Assembly: GCF_030272615.1 (NCBI RefSeq) | Contig: NC_081414.1 | Location: 306,889,664-306,947,663 of the forward strand | Reading direction: 5' to 3' | From: Cryptomeria japonica | Lineage: Eukaryota > Streptophyta > Pinopsida > Cupressales > Cupressaceae | DNA: 58,000 bases | Shown here: in pieces, positions 1-11,647 of the stretch | Numbering within the stretch: the stretch's first letter is position 1 | Layout of the letters: every line of letters starts with the position of its first letter | Translations under genes and position numbers: made by a program | The notes under the pieces: generated by a model | Told to the model about the DNA's origin: nothing | Database searches by the model: none | Seen by the model: the letters and a program-made list of their open reading frames with translations, nothing else

Positions 1-836
1 GTGATTAATGTGCAATGAATTTCTGGACCAGTTCTTCAAATGTCCTAATGCCACCTATGAGTCGGGAAAACCATTACGTGGTTGTCCTGTCCAAACTTTG
101 AGGAAAGAGTCGCATTAGGTTTGTGTCCTCATATGCCACTTCTAGGCATGTTGAATGAAATTATCTAACATGATCGCGAGGCTCTCATTTTCCTCGATAA
201 TTTTTGAACTTAGGTGTTTCAAACCCTTGTGGCAAAAGGTGGCATATGTAGATTCCTATCAAAGGGATAGGGACAAATATCATTAAGTGAAAAATTGTCT
301 GTTTTCACACCACTATGGAGTTGTTGGGCTAAATTTTTGATTTGTTGTCGCAACATGTCTATGTTATTTGGAGGAGGAGGTGGGGGATTTCCTTGATGAA
401 GGTTGTATCTAATGGGATCTCAACCTCTTTCATCCTCATTATGACTTTGGCATTCCAATGCTTGCCTTAGTTGTGCAATATCAAAATCAGAGGGGAGTTT
501 GGCTCCCTCTTGGGAAAGTCTTAAAAAGTGAGCATCAGTGTTGCTCCTGAGTATTTCATCAAAAATTCGATTGAAGAGAGGGTTGTGTTGCGCCCTTTCT
601 ATTGTTGCAAGAGTAGGAGTACTTGGATTTTCATCATTTGTGTTTCCTCCAAGGGCTTCTTGGAATTCATTGAGATTTTCCTCCTCTTCCTCTTCAATTT
701 CTAGTTGTCTAGACCTTGATCCGGCTTGGGTCATTTTTTTTATAAGTTGTTGAAGTTTGGTGAAAATGATGATGAGTTGGTGATCAAATGAAAGATTAAT
801 GTTTGGTGGAGTGTTTTGCATACGGATCTCTAGCAC
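1..836 (-). pseudogene. gypsy-1 gag, N-terminal part, broken
   Basis: Gag forms the particle that packages the element RNA in the cytoplasm. An open stretch of 138 codons starts at 836 and contains an acidic run of glutamates, followed by PLFNRIFDEILR and GAKLPSDFDIAQLRQAL. Gypsy-2 gag has the corresponding NRLVEEIMRR and GAKIPHDFDISQI. Further left the frame is broken by stops and shifts, but pieces such as LMRLFPQSL, WFSRL and FEELVQKFIAH still match the retrotransposon gag domain of gypsy-2. The start codon at 836 is the first ATG of the open stretch; an internal methionine at about residue 35 is an alternative. The zinc-knuckle part lies outside the window. Confidence 0.75.
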
Positions 837-2839
837 TAAAGGTAGATGTTACCAAAGTCCTTCCTTGAATTGCTTGTTGTGTTTTGTTGAAAATGTATGA
901 TGTGATAAGGTTTAGAGAGATCTGAAATGTGTTACAGACCCAACTACCTAGTAATGAGAGGATTCACTCATAGACCAGTTTTAACCTACGTAGAAAGGCC
1001 TCTTATGATGAGTTTATCCTAGATGTAGAGACACTCTAAAAGTGATGTGTTGTGTTTGACTCAAGCAATATCGAAATAGAACTTAGGACAAAAAACCTCT
1101 TGATGTTTTGAGAGTTGGAATGGATTTGATGAGATGTGAATGTGATAATGTATGAAATATTTAAACTTCAATAAAAACTTTGTGTCACATATGGGACAAA
1201 TTCTTCTTCTTCTCTCTTGGGGGTTGGTGGTTCTTCCCAAGCTATGTTATAGGTGATCCAAATGTCTGGAAAGAAGGTACGATTGATTTTGCCTCCCTTG
1301 TTTTGATGATAGCTCAAAGCTCTATATTGAGTAAAAACTCCGCGGTTTAATGACTCTTGATCAAACTCATTTGATTTTCCTTGAAGTTATAGATGCATGT
1401 GACGTAAGAAGGTTCTATCTGAGACAAATATTTGTCTATTAAGATAGAAGAATTTTCTTCTTTTGATGAAAGCCTTTGAGCTCAATGGTCTTTTCTTCAA
1501 GTTGATGTGTTGATGAAGATTCTTCTTTCTCAAGATGTGAAGAATGGTCATATAGTTTGATACTTTGTTTTTGCACTTTTTTTTATCTTTGTTGGTTTTT
1601 GAAAATATTTTGTGAAAATTTTGTGTTGGATGAATACTTGTTTTGGAATTGGATTTTTTTATTTTTTCTTTGACAAGAAAACAAAGCAAGCACACAAACA
1701 CAAGAATTTTGCCTCAAAAGGCACAAGTGTGGGTCTAGATCGACCCAATCTTTGGACTTTTATGACCCTTTTCTTCCAAATGTTTTTGAGTATGTTTTTC
1801 CAAAAAGCCTGAAGTCGGCTCAGTTTATCACTAGTCTTGACTCAAAATGAAGACACTTCAAACACACTTTATCCCTAAGGTCAAATAGCCAGTTGCGATA
1901 ATTTCAGCCCACATCTTGATATTTCTTCAACTTTGGTACTACATACCTTATGAATCTCATTGTGGTAGGTAAGGATGTGATATACTAAGTCTTGCACAAG
2001 CATAACAAATAGATGATCGCTATGATGGGGGAGTCACCACTTTTATCAGGCTACAAGTAACCTTTCAAAAAGCTATTTTTCTACTCAAGGAAATATGTAT
2101 GGTGAGTATCTTGGGAGCAAAACCTTCTATGCTCTTGCACTGAATTTATCACAAATATCCTCAATCAATAGAACGGGTGGGTTACTACATAAAGGTGTTT
2201 AGTAATTTTTGATTTCTTTGGACATAAGTTCATTCTGTAGTGACTCACTTAAGAGCCTTGTAACTTGTGGTGGGGCCCATTTTTCCTTTCAGCAAGTTAC
2301 ATTGTAGGAACAACTATACCCAAGGCTACAACTTTCGCTCACACCTGATTTCTATAGTGGCTTGAAGTATTTACTGTGTGAGGTCGTTACCAAGAGTGAT
2401 GTGTCTCTTGGTAGGCCTCTCTTAAAAGATAAACTTTGAGTGTTACTAACACATTTCTCTTGCACCTAGGACCACAAAAACCAAGGGAGAGGATAGTGTG
2501 TGTTAGAGGTAGGACCACTTGACAAACTTTTTTTCTTTTTGCACAAGTGTGATAGACACAAAAGACACTTGTTCTTTTTAACTTATCATTGCAATATGAT
2601 CTAACTATTTGGAGATATTGCTCCAATAGTCATGGTTTTCTTTTTATCCTTCAAAGGCAATATGTTGAGTAGCTAGGAAAAATGAAATCCTGGTCAACTT
2701 AATGAAAAGCACATTTTGCTTTGAAAGGAAAGGGATTTTGAAAAAAAAACAAGTTGATTGTTCTTTTTACTTGCACAAAAAGTTGAAGCATGGATTGTGA
2801 ATTTTAACTTGAGTTGATGCAAGGAAATCAAACTTTGTC

Positions 2840-3025
2840 TTGTTGAGTTTTAAGCACCAAAAATGAAGTGTTTGAAGTTGATTTTTAAGCACCAAAAAGG
2901 AAGTGTTTAAATTACCTATCTTGCATGAAAAATAAAGTTTGTTGTGAGTTTTTAAAGCACCAAAATGAAGTCTTTGAGGTTTGATTTTTAAGCACCAAAA
3001 TGAAGTATTTTGAAGTTAATTTTAA
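2840..3025. repeat. Degenerate repeat with core AAGCACCAAAATGAAGT
   Basis: The words TTTTTAAGCACCAAAA and GAAGTNTTTGAAGTT recur about five times with slightly different spacing, one unit being about 35-45 bases. The copies have diverged and some are separated by unrelated bases. They lie in the gypsy-1 leader. No coding or structural role can be seen. Confidence 0.6.
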
Positions 3026-3179
3026 CTTGCATTAAAATCAAGAAAAGTGAATTTCTAAAATTTTAAGCAATAAAATGGGTTAGTTCAAACCTGCACAAGA
3101 AACAAGTAGTCAATAAAATTTGCATACATGGTGGGCCTCTACAAGCCTAAGAAAAATTGATTTATCGGTTACAAGGCAT

Positions 3180-3450
3180 TTTTTAAAATGCTTTGTTACA
3201 ATAGTGCTACTCTGTGTGAGAACAGAAGCGCTACTTAACACAAAAGCATGACAGTAAGGACAAAGTGCTAAAATAAATTATTATACACAAATCCAACAAT
3301 GCTAAAACGGAAACAAATGCGCTACTTAAGGGTCAATAGTGCTATACTATAGACAAAAGCGCTAATTTTGGGACAATAGCGCTATTGGGGAAACAATAAC
3401 ACTAAAAGACCAAATTGCGATAGCACTAAAGCATGAACAAAAGCGGCGAA
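3180..3450. repeat. Short-word array, core AGCGCTA
   Basis: The word GCGCTA, or one-base variants such as GTGCTA, ATGCTA and CACTAA, occurs about eleven times in 270 bases, usually preceded by ACAAAAG or ACAATAG, at intervals of about 20-35 bases. The core TAGCGCTA is palindromic. The array is in the leader of gypsy-1, close to the primer site. Comparable arrays built on other words occur at 15450-15880, 27430-27720 and 48440-48620. Confidence 0.6.
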
Positions 3451-3523
3451 GCACGACCTGTGTGTCAAGTAAAACAATCAAAAAAGTTAGTAGTTGAAGA
3501 AGGCTGCTCTTTGATTCATGTCA

Positions 3524-3532
3524 GGTTCACCA
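3524..3532 (-). promoter_or_regulatory. gypsy-1 primer binding site
   Basis: Two bases after the LTR terminus (…AGCATCA on the minus strand) comes TTTGGTGAACC. TGGTGAACC can pair with a tRNA 3' end of the form GGTTCACCA. The position beside the LTR is as expected; which tRNA is used was not identified. Confidence 0.6.
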
Positions 3533-3534
3533 AA

Positions 3535-4968
3535 TGATGCTTTGAAAAATGGGAGATTGTTAGACAAAAACCTGTGGTCGTATAACACATAAGAAGCACT
3601 AGAAACAAAGATAAATGTTAGTGTTAATCAAGCAAAGACTAATATAAGCAGACATACCAAGAGAGACACTAAAAACATAATGAAGCATTTAACTATGAAA
3701 ATAAATGCAAGAAGACATCTCCAAATGCCTTCCACCATGCTTGTAGCTCCTCCTCCCTTGTTCCTCTCCTCTCCAAGTTCCAAATTAGTGTAGCTCTCAG
3801 CAGCTTTTTGCACTATGGATGTCTTATGGAGATTCAAGATTGAAAAATGATTAATCTAAATTTTATGCAAGTGTGAACAAAAGCTAAAATGAGAGATTAT
3901 CTAATTAGCTAGTGTTAATTTTAAACTAAAATAATGAATATGATTGAGTTATGCTAAATCCTCTCTAAAATTGGCTATAAGTTAAATGCATACAAGTTTT
4001 CAGGATCTGGATTATGAAGAAATGGGCTCTATTTATAGGAAAAATGGAGCAATGGATGGTTGAGATTGAGTAATCTCAAAAAGGGTCTAGATTGAATGGT
4101 TTATGATCTATGTGACAACTTTCAATCCAATCCCAAGATGACAAGTTTCAACATGAGATGGGTTGAGAGGGGAGGGAAGAAGCATTAAATGCTTGACATG
4201 ACCTGGGGGTTAACTTGAGAGGTAAGGTTAATGTTGAGTTGAATGGATAAATTCATTATTCAAAGAATAATACTTTTATCCAATGGATAAACTCTTGTGC
4301 AAGAGTTAGTGAGGATAACCATGGTCAAAGAAATAAATGCTTGAGAAGACACATGGGTCTAATGAAGGTTAAGTTAGGGGTCAAAGTCCCTAACCATGTG
4401 GGTGAGTTGAGTTAACCATTAATGGCCATGTAAGAGCCATAAGTGGTTTGGAAGACTTTAGAGGTTAGCTTGTTGGACACATAAAGCATTAAATGATTTT
4501 CAAAGACTTTGGAGTCTTTGAGAAGGGACTCCAAGTTGCTTAGGAATGTGACAAAAATTAGGGGATGGATTAGGCTAATTCGGAAGGGGTTAGAAGAATC
4601 TAAAAGGGGATTAAGATTGCAAGTGGGTTTGGTGGGTGAGGGAAAATAAGATTTTTATTAAAATAAAATTCATATATTTCAACAAATAGGTGCAAGTTGC
4701 CTTTTTAGGAGAATGCAAGTGGGGGGGGGGATTTAATGATTTAAAAAAGGGGATTAAATTGAATAAATAGGATTTATTCATTTAATTGATTGTGAATTTG
4801 GTTTAATGAATGAATTAAAATAAACTAAATAATTTATTTAATTAATAGGACAATGTTTGAGGATGAATTAATTAAATGTTAATTTAATTAACTATTGGTT
4901 AATGGTTTTTTAATCAAATAAATAACAAATATTTATTTAATCAAACTGGACAGATTTATGTGACTACA
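3535..4968 (-). repeat. gypsy-1 5' LTR
   Basis: On the minus strand the LTR runs from TGTAGTCACATAAATCTGTC (at 4968) to AGCATCA (at 3535), 1434 bases. The plus-strand solo LTR at 22910-24728 starts with TGTAGTCACATAAATTTGTC and ends with the same AGCATCA, and long stretches in between match, including the TATA region and the CACTTGCATTTTCC and AGACTCCAAAGTCTTT blocks. This copy has only about one unit of each of the two internal repeats that are expanded in the solo LTR. The outer part is rich in TTAATTAAATAAAT words. Confidence 0.9.
4030..4037 (-). promoter_or_regulatory. TATA box of gypsy-1 LTR
   Basis: The minus strand reads CCTATAAATAGAGCC. The solo LTR of the same family has TCTATAAATAGAACC at the matching place, so the box is conserved between two independent copies. 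Transcription would start about 30 bases further left. Confidence 0.7.
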
Positions 4969-6080
4969 GTACCATAACTCATAAGAAGTCATTCTATTGT
5001 TCACTCTTAGTTGTACCCAGTTTAATGTATAGATAGTAGCATGAACTACTTCCTTCCAGTATGTATCTGGTATGTTGGCCTCATTCAACATTGTTCTAGC
5101 CATTTCCTTTACTGTCATATTCTTCCTTTCTGCCACACCATTCTGTTGTGGTGTTCTTGCTGCTGAATACTATCTCTGGATTCCATGCTTCTCACAGTAC
5201 TCAATAAACTCATTTGGAGAATATTCTCCACCGCGGTCTAATCTTAATCACTTTAACCGGTGTGCACTGTCATTTTCAACGATCCTTCTAAAAATATTGA
5301 GTCTTTCAAATGCCTGTTATTTTTATTGCAAAAATGTCACCCAAGTCATCCTTGAGTAGTCATCAATGAATAGCATGAAGTATCTCTCACCAGTCAGAGC
5401 CCTTATCCTTGTTGGCCCACAAAAATCTGTATCCAATAATTCCAGAGGTCTTGAAGTATTGTACTCTTTTGTTTTGCAACTTACTTTGATTTGTTTGCCT
5501 CTGATACATTCATCATAAAAAGCACTTCTGAGTTTAATTATTTATGGAATGTTTCTTACATACCAGTTCTTGCTTATCTTCACCAGATTGTCAAAGTTCA
5601 CATGGCCTAATCTCTAGTGTTACAACTAGCTTTCATCAACATGTCCCATCATGCATTAGGACTCATAGCATTCCTTCAAATTGTAGACATTACCATATGT
5701 TATCTTTATTTCTACCACAACCTGACCGGTAGTCTGTTTTCTTATCTGACAACCAGTAGAGTCAAATGTGAACTTGTACCCTTGGTCACACATCTGACTT
5801 ACACTCAACAGATTATGATTTAGTCCTTCCAAGTAGTACACATCATGAGCCTTAAGCTTGCCATCAATATTCAATGTACCACAACCTGTAATCTTGATGG
5901 AGTTGTCACCAAACCAAACAAAACCACCATTCCAATCATCAAGCTTGATAAAAAAATTCTTGTCTCCGATCATGTGTTTTGAGCAACCACTATCAACTAC
6001 CCATAAATTCTTCCTTTAAGCATGTAGAGCAGTCTGCACAATCAAGCTTGACCATGTCTTGTTCTTCTCCTTTTCTATCC
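4969..6080 (-). pseudogene. copia-A protease and integrase, broken
   Basis: The aspartic protease that cuts the polyprotein and the integrase that inserts element DNA are both recognisable. Reading leftwards, VVDSGCSKHMIGDKNFF holds the protease DSG site, followed by YYLEGLNHNLLSVSQ, typical of copia. The integrase core shows DTDFCGP, YFMLFIDDYSRMTWVTF, RLDRGGEYSPNEF, the block ARTPQQNGVAERKN, and ARTMLNEANIP. The last open piece (5136-4969) ends in SYELWY and is cut by gypsy-1. In-frame stops and shifts lie at the zinc finger and around 5300. No function is expected. Confidence 0.8.
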
Positions 6081-6185
6081 AAACCTATTTCTCTTCTTTC
6101 TTCTCCTTCTCTATCCAAACCTTTTTCTCTTCCTTCTTCTCCTTCTCTATCCAAACTTGTTTCTCTTCTTTCTTCTCCTCTTCTA
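6068..6185 (-). repeat. In-frame 36-bp repeat in copia-A gag
   Basis: Three copies of a 36-base unit encode the 12-residue repeat EEKKVWIEKEKK between the zinc knuckles and the protease. Copies differ by single bases. This is a low-complexity charged linker. Confidence 0.7.
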
Positions 6186-7231
6186 TCATATTGTGTTCTG
6201 GTTTAGTCTCTATCTTTTGATCTAGTACTATTTTCTTTTGCTTGCCAGTTCTCAACTTACAATGTCTCACTATGTGACCAAAATTTTGACACTTGTAACA
6301 TTCCACAATAGCATTGAAAGATGTATCCAAAGCATTCTTGTAGGACATCTGCACATTTCTCCTACACTCATAACTCTTATGACCAAACTCATTACAATTA
6401 TAACAAGTGACATTTGTACCTTGTAATGCAAAAAATGAGTTTCTACTCTCAAAACTAGAGTTTACATTCATTTTCCTAAAGTCTGCCATTCTATGACCAA
6501 ACTTATTACACTAGTAACAATAACCATGAAAGTTTGGAACATACCAGTTATATTGTCTTGGTCTTGCAAATTATTGTCTCATCGGGGGTCTTCCTTTCAT
6601 GCTACTAACTTTGGTTAATCCTTCATGATCAGCTCTTGCATTTCTCCTTGGATCTGCATATTGGTGCATTGAGTGTGGTCACCAGTTCATTGATTGTGTA
6701 TACCGGTTTGTGTGACGGTTCTTAATAGAATCTGCATATGTCTTCTTACCTGTATCTTTGCTTACCATAAATGTCTTCTTCTCTTAACCTTCATTTGAAG
6801 AAGTAAACAGTATCTCCTTATTGAATGTGTCTTTTCTATTTGAAATTTGACTCTCTTCAAATCCTAAGCCATTGGTATCTTTAGATTACTTATGTTTGCT
6901 CAACATCTTGTCTAAAGCTTCAGTGTTGCCTTCATATTTGCTTCTCACTTTCATCTCTTCCTTGATTTTCTCTAATTCCTTCTAGAGCCTGACAATTTCT
7001 TCTTCTAGGTTTTGATGCTCCTTCTCCTTTTTACTCAAGCTGGTGCTAGTAACTTCAAAGATCCTTTTGTCTTCTTCCAATTGAAGTTTTAGATCTGCAA
7101 TTTTTTTCTTGGACTCTTCAAGAGATTTCTCCAACATCTCTTGTTCTTCAGCTGAAACTTTTTTCACCTTCTTCAGATCTCTTCTTGTTTTCTTGAGCTC
7201 TTCTAAGGCATTGATGAGCTATGCTTCAAGA
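6085..7231 (-). pseudogene. copia-A gag, C-terminal part, broken
   Basis: The gag fragment has a coiled-coil region (7167-6982, with EEQEMLEKSLEESKKKIADL and further heptads) and two CCHC zinc knuckles, CYNCNEFGHKSYEC and CYKCQNFGHIVRHC, in the open stretch 6489-6085. The knuckles bind element RNA in the capsid. A lysine/glutamate-rich repeat follows the knuckles. Stops separate the coiled coil from the knuckles. The N-terminal gag domain is missing because copia-B begins at 7232. Confidence 0.75.
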
Positions 7232-8015
7232 TGTTAGGATTCCCATAGATAATGAGAGGGGGGGTGAATCAGTATCTAACTGGTGGATTGAATGTCTTAA
7301 CTTAAAACATGTAGAACATATTATAATAGTATGCCAGTATGCAAGAAATAATGCAATAAATAGAATTAAAAGCATCCACATGAGAAGCACACCATGACAC
7401 AAGGATTTAACGAGGAAACCTGATGTGAGAAAAACCTCAATGGGATTTGTGACCCACAATATTCACTTACTAGCCAATAAGATAATATTACTTAAAAGAG
7501 GGGCCTGCACATGCAGGAAGGCTAACTGCCTAGAGCTCACTGACTTACAATGTGGATTATACAAATCCAATATCTTGTACTACTTTACAATGGCATCTAT
7601 AATGCTAGATCTAGTACCAATTTCTGCTCTATTCTTTACATAAAACCTTTAACCTATATTTTGCATAATAGGTCTACCTAATTTTTTCTTCTTGCTTACC
7701 AAATGTCTACAATGATCTCTCTTATATATAAGAGTCATTTTACAACTTTCCAAGTCAGCTTACAAAGTTTTTACAATAATAAACAAAATATAATATATCA
7801 AAAATCCTCTTGGCCTCTGTGTCAGTATGCTTCCTTTCTCTGTGTCAGTGTCGGTGCTAGTGGTCTAAGTGCCGGTGTAGAGTGTGATCTATTGATGCCG
7901 GTGAACTATCTTGCCGGTGTAATGCCTTGTTGGTGCCATAGGATTGTAAGGTTGCCATCAATGACAAAACCTTCAATCACCTACAATGTCTCATTGGAGT
8001 GTGCATATGCCAACA
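7232..8015 (-). repeat. copia-B 3' LTR
   Basis: This 784-base LTR starts on the plus strand with TGTTAGGATTCCC and ends with ATGCCAACA (TG...CA). It contains the shared motif TGAGAGGGGGGGTGAATC near its left end and a conserved GAGGAAACC...GAAAAACCTC block. It matches 13032-13816 almost throughout. Confidence 0.9.
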
Positions 8016-8030
8016 ATCTCCCCCTTTGGC
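8016..8030 (-). promoter_or_regulatory. copia-B polypurine tract
   Basis: The minus strand reads GCCAAAGGGGGAGAT immediately before the LTR start TGTTGGCA. This is the second-strand primer site. A second tract of the same kind (CAAAGGGGGAG) lies about 150 bases upstream, at 8172-8186. Confidence 0.8.
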
Positions 8031-8379
8031 ATTGATGGAAACACTCATGAGAAAATTCAAAAGTGTATCCAAAATTTTAATCCAAAAATGTTTCCAAAAA
8101 TATGTTACCAAGAATATAAGAACTCCCCTTGAGTAGATAATTCTTTTTTCGGTTATTTTCTCATACTACTACTCCCCCTTTGGCATCAATGACAAAGGTT
8201 GTCAAGATGTCAATAGAGTTGTAGTCTCAACCTTGTAACTGGGTAGTTACAATTTGAAATAGATCTGCTAAAATCAAGTTTATACTCTCCATAAACTTTT
8301 TACTATCTCTTATTGTTGTCTTTGTTCTTTTAACTGTACTGGAGAGGTGTTGCATATGCTCTACTGATGTTTTCTTTCC
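8031..8379 (-). other. copia-B 3' untranslated region
   Basis: This noncoding stretch lies between the end of ORF-a and the polypurine tract. It holds one extra polypurine-like tract (8172-8186, CTCCCCCTTTGGCATCAATG on the plus strand). Residues resembling a continuation of the ORF-a coiled coil can be read after its final stop, so the original protein may have been a little longer. Confidence 0.5.
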
Positions 8380-11300
8380 CTATATCAGTGCCTCAGATAT
8401 TTCCTTCCGCAATGATGCTAGATAGTCCAATCTTGGACTTAGTTTTAATCTCAAATTCTTTGCCTTATCCACTATTCTCTGCTTTTCTCTTTCTAACTTA
8501 AGTAACTCTTCCTCAAAATTTGTTATCCTTTCCTTAAAAACTGATAATGTATCAGGTGAGTTAACAAAATTATTTGCAAGTTTATTGATTTCATCCTGTA
8601 CCTTGCTCATCTTCTTATCTATGTCTACTGTTAAAAAGTTTGTCTTGCAGGTGTCTTTGTACAGAGTTTTGAATTCCTTTAACAAGTTACACAGTTCTGG
8701 TAGAAGTGTGTCAAATTCCCTAGTACACTTCTTTATCTTTTCTTTAAAGAATTTTTGCTTTTCAATTTCTACCTTGTCCTTCATTGTCTCTTCCTTTATT
8801 TTCTCAATAGTCACTGTGTTCTCAGTGATGTATTTACACAAAGTATCTAGTTGTCCTAAAGAATCTTTATTGTCTATGTTACAGTTAGGAGCAATTACTT
8901 TCAAAGTTGGGATTGTGTCATCTATAGCTTTATAAGCCTGTGAACTACAATCTATTATCCTTTTGATTGAATCTAATAGTACTTCAATTACATTAGTTGA
9001 ATTGTGGCCTGTTGAGGAGGAACCAACATTCTGAATTCCATCGGTGGAGGAACTAACCAAGCTTGTTGTGACCTCTGGTAGGTCTATTTGTGTTTGCATT
9101 TCTTTAAGCAATGGTTTGTGTACTTCTCTTGTTGCCTGTTGTACTGTTTCCTCATGACTCTGTTCCTATACCTGTTCTGGAGCCTTTTGCTCTTCTTGTT
9201 TCTTTGTCTGTTCTCTTGTGTTATTATCTACTGGTTTCTCTTGTGTTTGATCAGTTTGCTTAGTTACCAGTGGCTTACTAGCCATGTCTGTCTTACCAGT
9301 TGTATCTTTATCTACCACAATGTTGATCTTTTGTGTATCAACATCTACTGTGTATAAGACTTCAGGATTAGGATTGACATCCTCTACATCCATACCTTCA
9401 ACTGTTAGTTGATCTTCTATATTTGTTGTTACTGGTGATGTAATCAAAGGAGGTGGGGATAAGTTGTCTTTTACTTTGATACTCGGAGGTCCACCAACCC
9501 TTCCTTTTCCTTTGTCTCTCTCCTTCTGATATACCTTTACTGGTTTGGGGTTCCTGTATTCTTCTTGTTTTTCTTTCTGAACAAGAAATATGTCCCATGC
9601 ATTTTCTGTTTCTTCAGTTACCTCATTAACTCTTCCAACCATTAAAGCAATATACCGATGTGTAGTAGAGAATACTGACTAGTTGGCTTTAGTAATTAGG
9701 TCATCTATCTCCTTAGGTGAGTTTACTGGATAAACAACTAGTAACTTTTCAATTTTGATTTTCTTATCAAGCTCTATAACAACTTGTCTTCTTGCTTCTA
9801 GTCTTTTGAATGGTTCATCTAGTACTTCATCTATAACTTCCATCAAAAATTTCTTATACATGTCCATGTGCAAAATAACATTGTTTTCCACTTGTTGTTT
9901 TTCATCTACTGTCAAAGTGTCATAGACCTTTCCTATGTTTTTGAGTTTCCCTTCCTTTTTAATTTCATTTAGCAATATGTCAAGAGGGGCCAAGTTTTGT
10001 TTTGTTCTCTTCTTCTTCTTGGGTGTCAGTTTCTTCTTTGGTGTAGTCTTTTTAACCAAATATCTTACTGCTTCTTGTTTCTGTCTAGTTCTCCTAGGTG
10101 ATGGTGTGGTTGTCGGGTGAAGGATCTCTTTTCCTTACAACTCTTTTGAAAGCTGCAGGCATGTCACTCTCTGAAGAAGTGCCTATCGGTGATAGGTGAG
10201 TCTTAGGCTATAGAGTTCCTAACTCATCCTCAGTGATACCCATTTTCTTTAATACATCTTCTTTAATAGCCTTTGCCTGTCTAGAACCTCTTCTCACAAC
10301 TGCCTCAACCTTTTTCACTCTCTTCTTAGATTGAATTTGTTTGTCTATGGTCTCAGCAGTACCAAATACTTCTTCCTTTGGTTCATTTGGTGCTTCCAGA
10401 AGTGCTTTAGCATAAGTCTCAATTATATGATCATCTGTCTCATAGCCCATCTCTATTACCTAGATTGTTCTTGGGATGACTACTTCCATCCAAATCTCAT
10501 CCTTTTTTATTACAAAGCATATATCATCCTTGTACTTGTCAACAATCTTCTGTGATAATCTAATTCTCTTCTTCATTTTGGCCTTAAGTGCTTGAAAGTA
10601 TTCATGGATATTCTTTTCTTTGTTTTCACCCATGTTGTTGAATAGTTCTGTCAATTATTTTCCTACCGGTATATCAAATCCAAGTACTTTATAGCCTATA
10701 CCAAGAACCTGTTTGGTTATGTGTAGCATCAAGCATACAAGCAGATTACCAAACCTAAAATTTCTTTTCTTATCTTTCTTTATTTTGCCTAAGTTGTCAA
10801 TTAAATCATCTCTTAACCATTCACATATGTCAATTTTCACATTGTCTGTAATCATGTCATAAGCATTATTAATGCATAAACTTGAAACTAAGTTAGGTCT
10901 ATTTGCATGAGTAGCTTTATACCCTAAAATAATGCTAACAAATCTCACATTTATATATGTTACATCATTTAGCCTCAAGGACCTTTTGTCAGATGTTGCA
11001 CCAGTTAGTTTAGTTACTAGGTCATTTGAGACCTTCTTAGTCTTGTCTGGTCTTTTACCGGTGGATGGTAACCCTGTGACAGCTTTCACAGCTACCTTGG
11101 TGATTTTGTGAATTGCATCTAACCAGAAAAATTCACCATGTACCTTGCTTAAGACTATCCTAATCACATCCTTGGGAAATTCAGGAATGCAAAGGATTTC
11201 AGTAAATCCTAGGGTTTCAATGATTTTGTATTCTGGTTTCACATTTCTGGAATTATCACATATGATAGATTTATACATTGTTTTGATATCTTCATCTCCC

Positions 11301-11497
11301 AATTCCTCTATGTTACAGTGAATGTAAATTCTGGGGTCTTCAGCATAAACAACTCCTTTTGGTATTTGAGAGAAAGAACCTATATTGTCATCTTTCTTTG
11401 CTACCTCGGGAACTAGTTGAAATATGGGCTTAGGGAATTTTATAACCTTGACTACAGTAGGGTTAGCTATATATTCAAGTGTAGAGATGGATGCCAT
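8380..11497 (-). pseudogene. ORF-a: large non-pol frame of unknown function (about 1039 codons)
   Basis: This is a minus-strand frame starting ATGGCATCC at 11497. It stays open for 280 codons, then continues in the same frame after single stops near 10656 and 10461. A further stop near 10209 is followed by one frameshift near 10100, and the frame then continues past stops near 9680 and 9167. The N-terminal 280 residues look globular, with FFWLDAIHKITKVAVKAVTG, TKLTGATSDKRSLRLNDV and IKKDKKRNFRFGNLLVCLML. A basic segment with KKTTPKKKLTPKKKKRTK, which could be a nuclear signal, comes next, then a proline/threonine-rich linker and a long C-terminal coiled coil. No reverse transcriptase, integrase or protease motif is present. 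The family was not identified; the N-terminal pattern recalls plant mobile domain proteins. The few disruptions suggest recent decay. It occupies the place of pol in copia-B. Confidence 0.65.
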
Positions 11498-11640
11498 GAT
11501 GATATATACCTTTTTCTATCTTTGATGGATTGATTGCTTGAAGTGCTTTGCCTCTTTGCTTGAAATTCCTTAGCTCTGCAAATTTTGCGCTCTACGAATG
11601 TTTGAAATCATGGTGAAATGAAATGGAGCCAAAACCACAA

Positions 11641-11647
11641 ATTTATA
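11641..11647 (-). promoter_or_regulatory. TATA-like box upstream of ORF-a
   Basis: The minus strand reads CACTATAAATTTGTGG, 144 bases before the ORF-a start codon. The stretch between is noncoding, contains no ATG that opens a long frame, and looks like a leader. It lies outside the LTRs, between the gag fragment and ORF-a, so ORF-a may have had its own promoter. This is a single motif without experimental support. Confidence 0.35.

Larger units (their letters stand above)
837..3534 (-). other. gypsy-1 leader between LTR and gag
   Basis: This is a 2.7-kb untranslated leader, and it is long for a gypsy element. No convincing coding frame is visible on either strand; the short open stretches have no recognisable motif and biased composition. 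It contains two internal repeat zones, described separately at 2840-3025 and 3180-3450. The zone nearest the LTR carries the primer site. Confidence 0.55.
1..4968 (-). mobile_element. gypsy-1: Ty3/gypsy element, 5' part (LTR, leader, gag)
   Basis: This minus-strand LTR retrotransposon is cut by the left window edge. Reading leftwards from 4968 it has an LTR (4968-3535), a primer site next to it, a leader of about 2.7 kb, and gag from about 836. The LTR belongs to the same family as the plus-strand solo LTR at 22910-24728, and the gag resembles the gag of gypsy-2 at 44.2-46.3 kb. The element sits directly against a copia integrase frame at 4969, so it inserted into copia-A. Its target duplication cannot be checked because the 3' end lies outside the window. 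Lineage is inferred as Tat-like from the gag similarity to gypsy-2; no pol is visible here. Confidence 0.85.
4969..7231 (-). mobile_element. copia-A: truncated Ty1/copia element (gag-protease-integrase)
   Basis: This is a minus-strand copia internal fragment with domains in copia order: gag coiled coil and zinc knuckles (right), protease, integrase (left). It is cut inside the integrase at 4969 by the gypsy-1 LTR and ends at 7231 against the 3' LTR of copia-B, which interrupts the gag coiled coil. Reverse transcriptase, RNase H and its own LTRs are not seen beside it. The LTR fragment at 13817-15439 lies where its 5' LTR would be expected if copia-B had inserted into it, but there is no direct proof. 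Confidence 0.8.

Noticed and set aside
3180-3450. Regularly spaced short repeats suggestive of a CRISPR-like array
   Set aside because: The word is only 6-7 bases, spacing is irregular, and the setting is a plant retrotransposon leader.
4969-4973. GTACC beside gypsy-1, identical to the copia-D target duplication
   Set aside because: The other end of gypsy-1 is outside the window and the two elements are 45 kb apart; chance identity of five bases.
8585-9357. Plus-strand frames rich in phenylalanine, leucine and serine
   Set aside because: They are antisense shadows of the lysine/glutamate-rich coiled coil of ORF-a.
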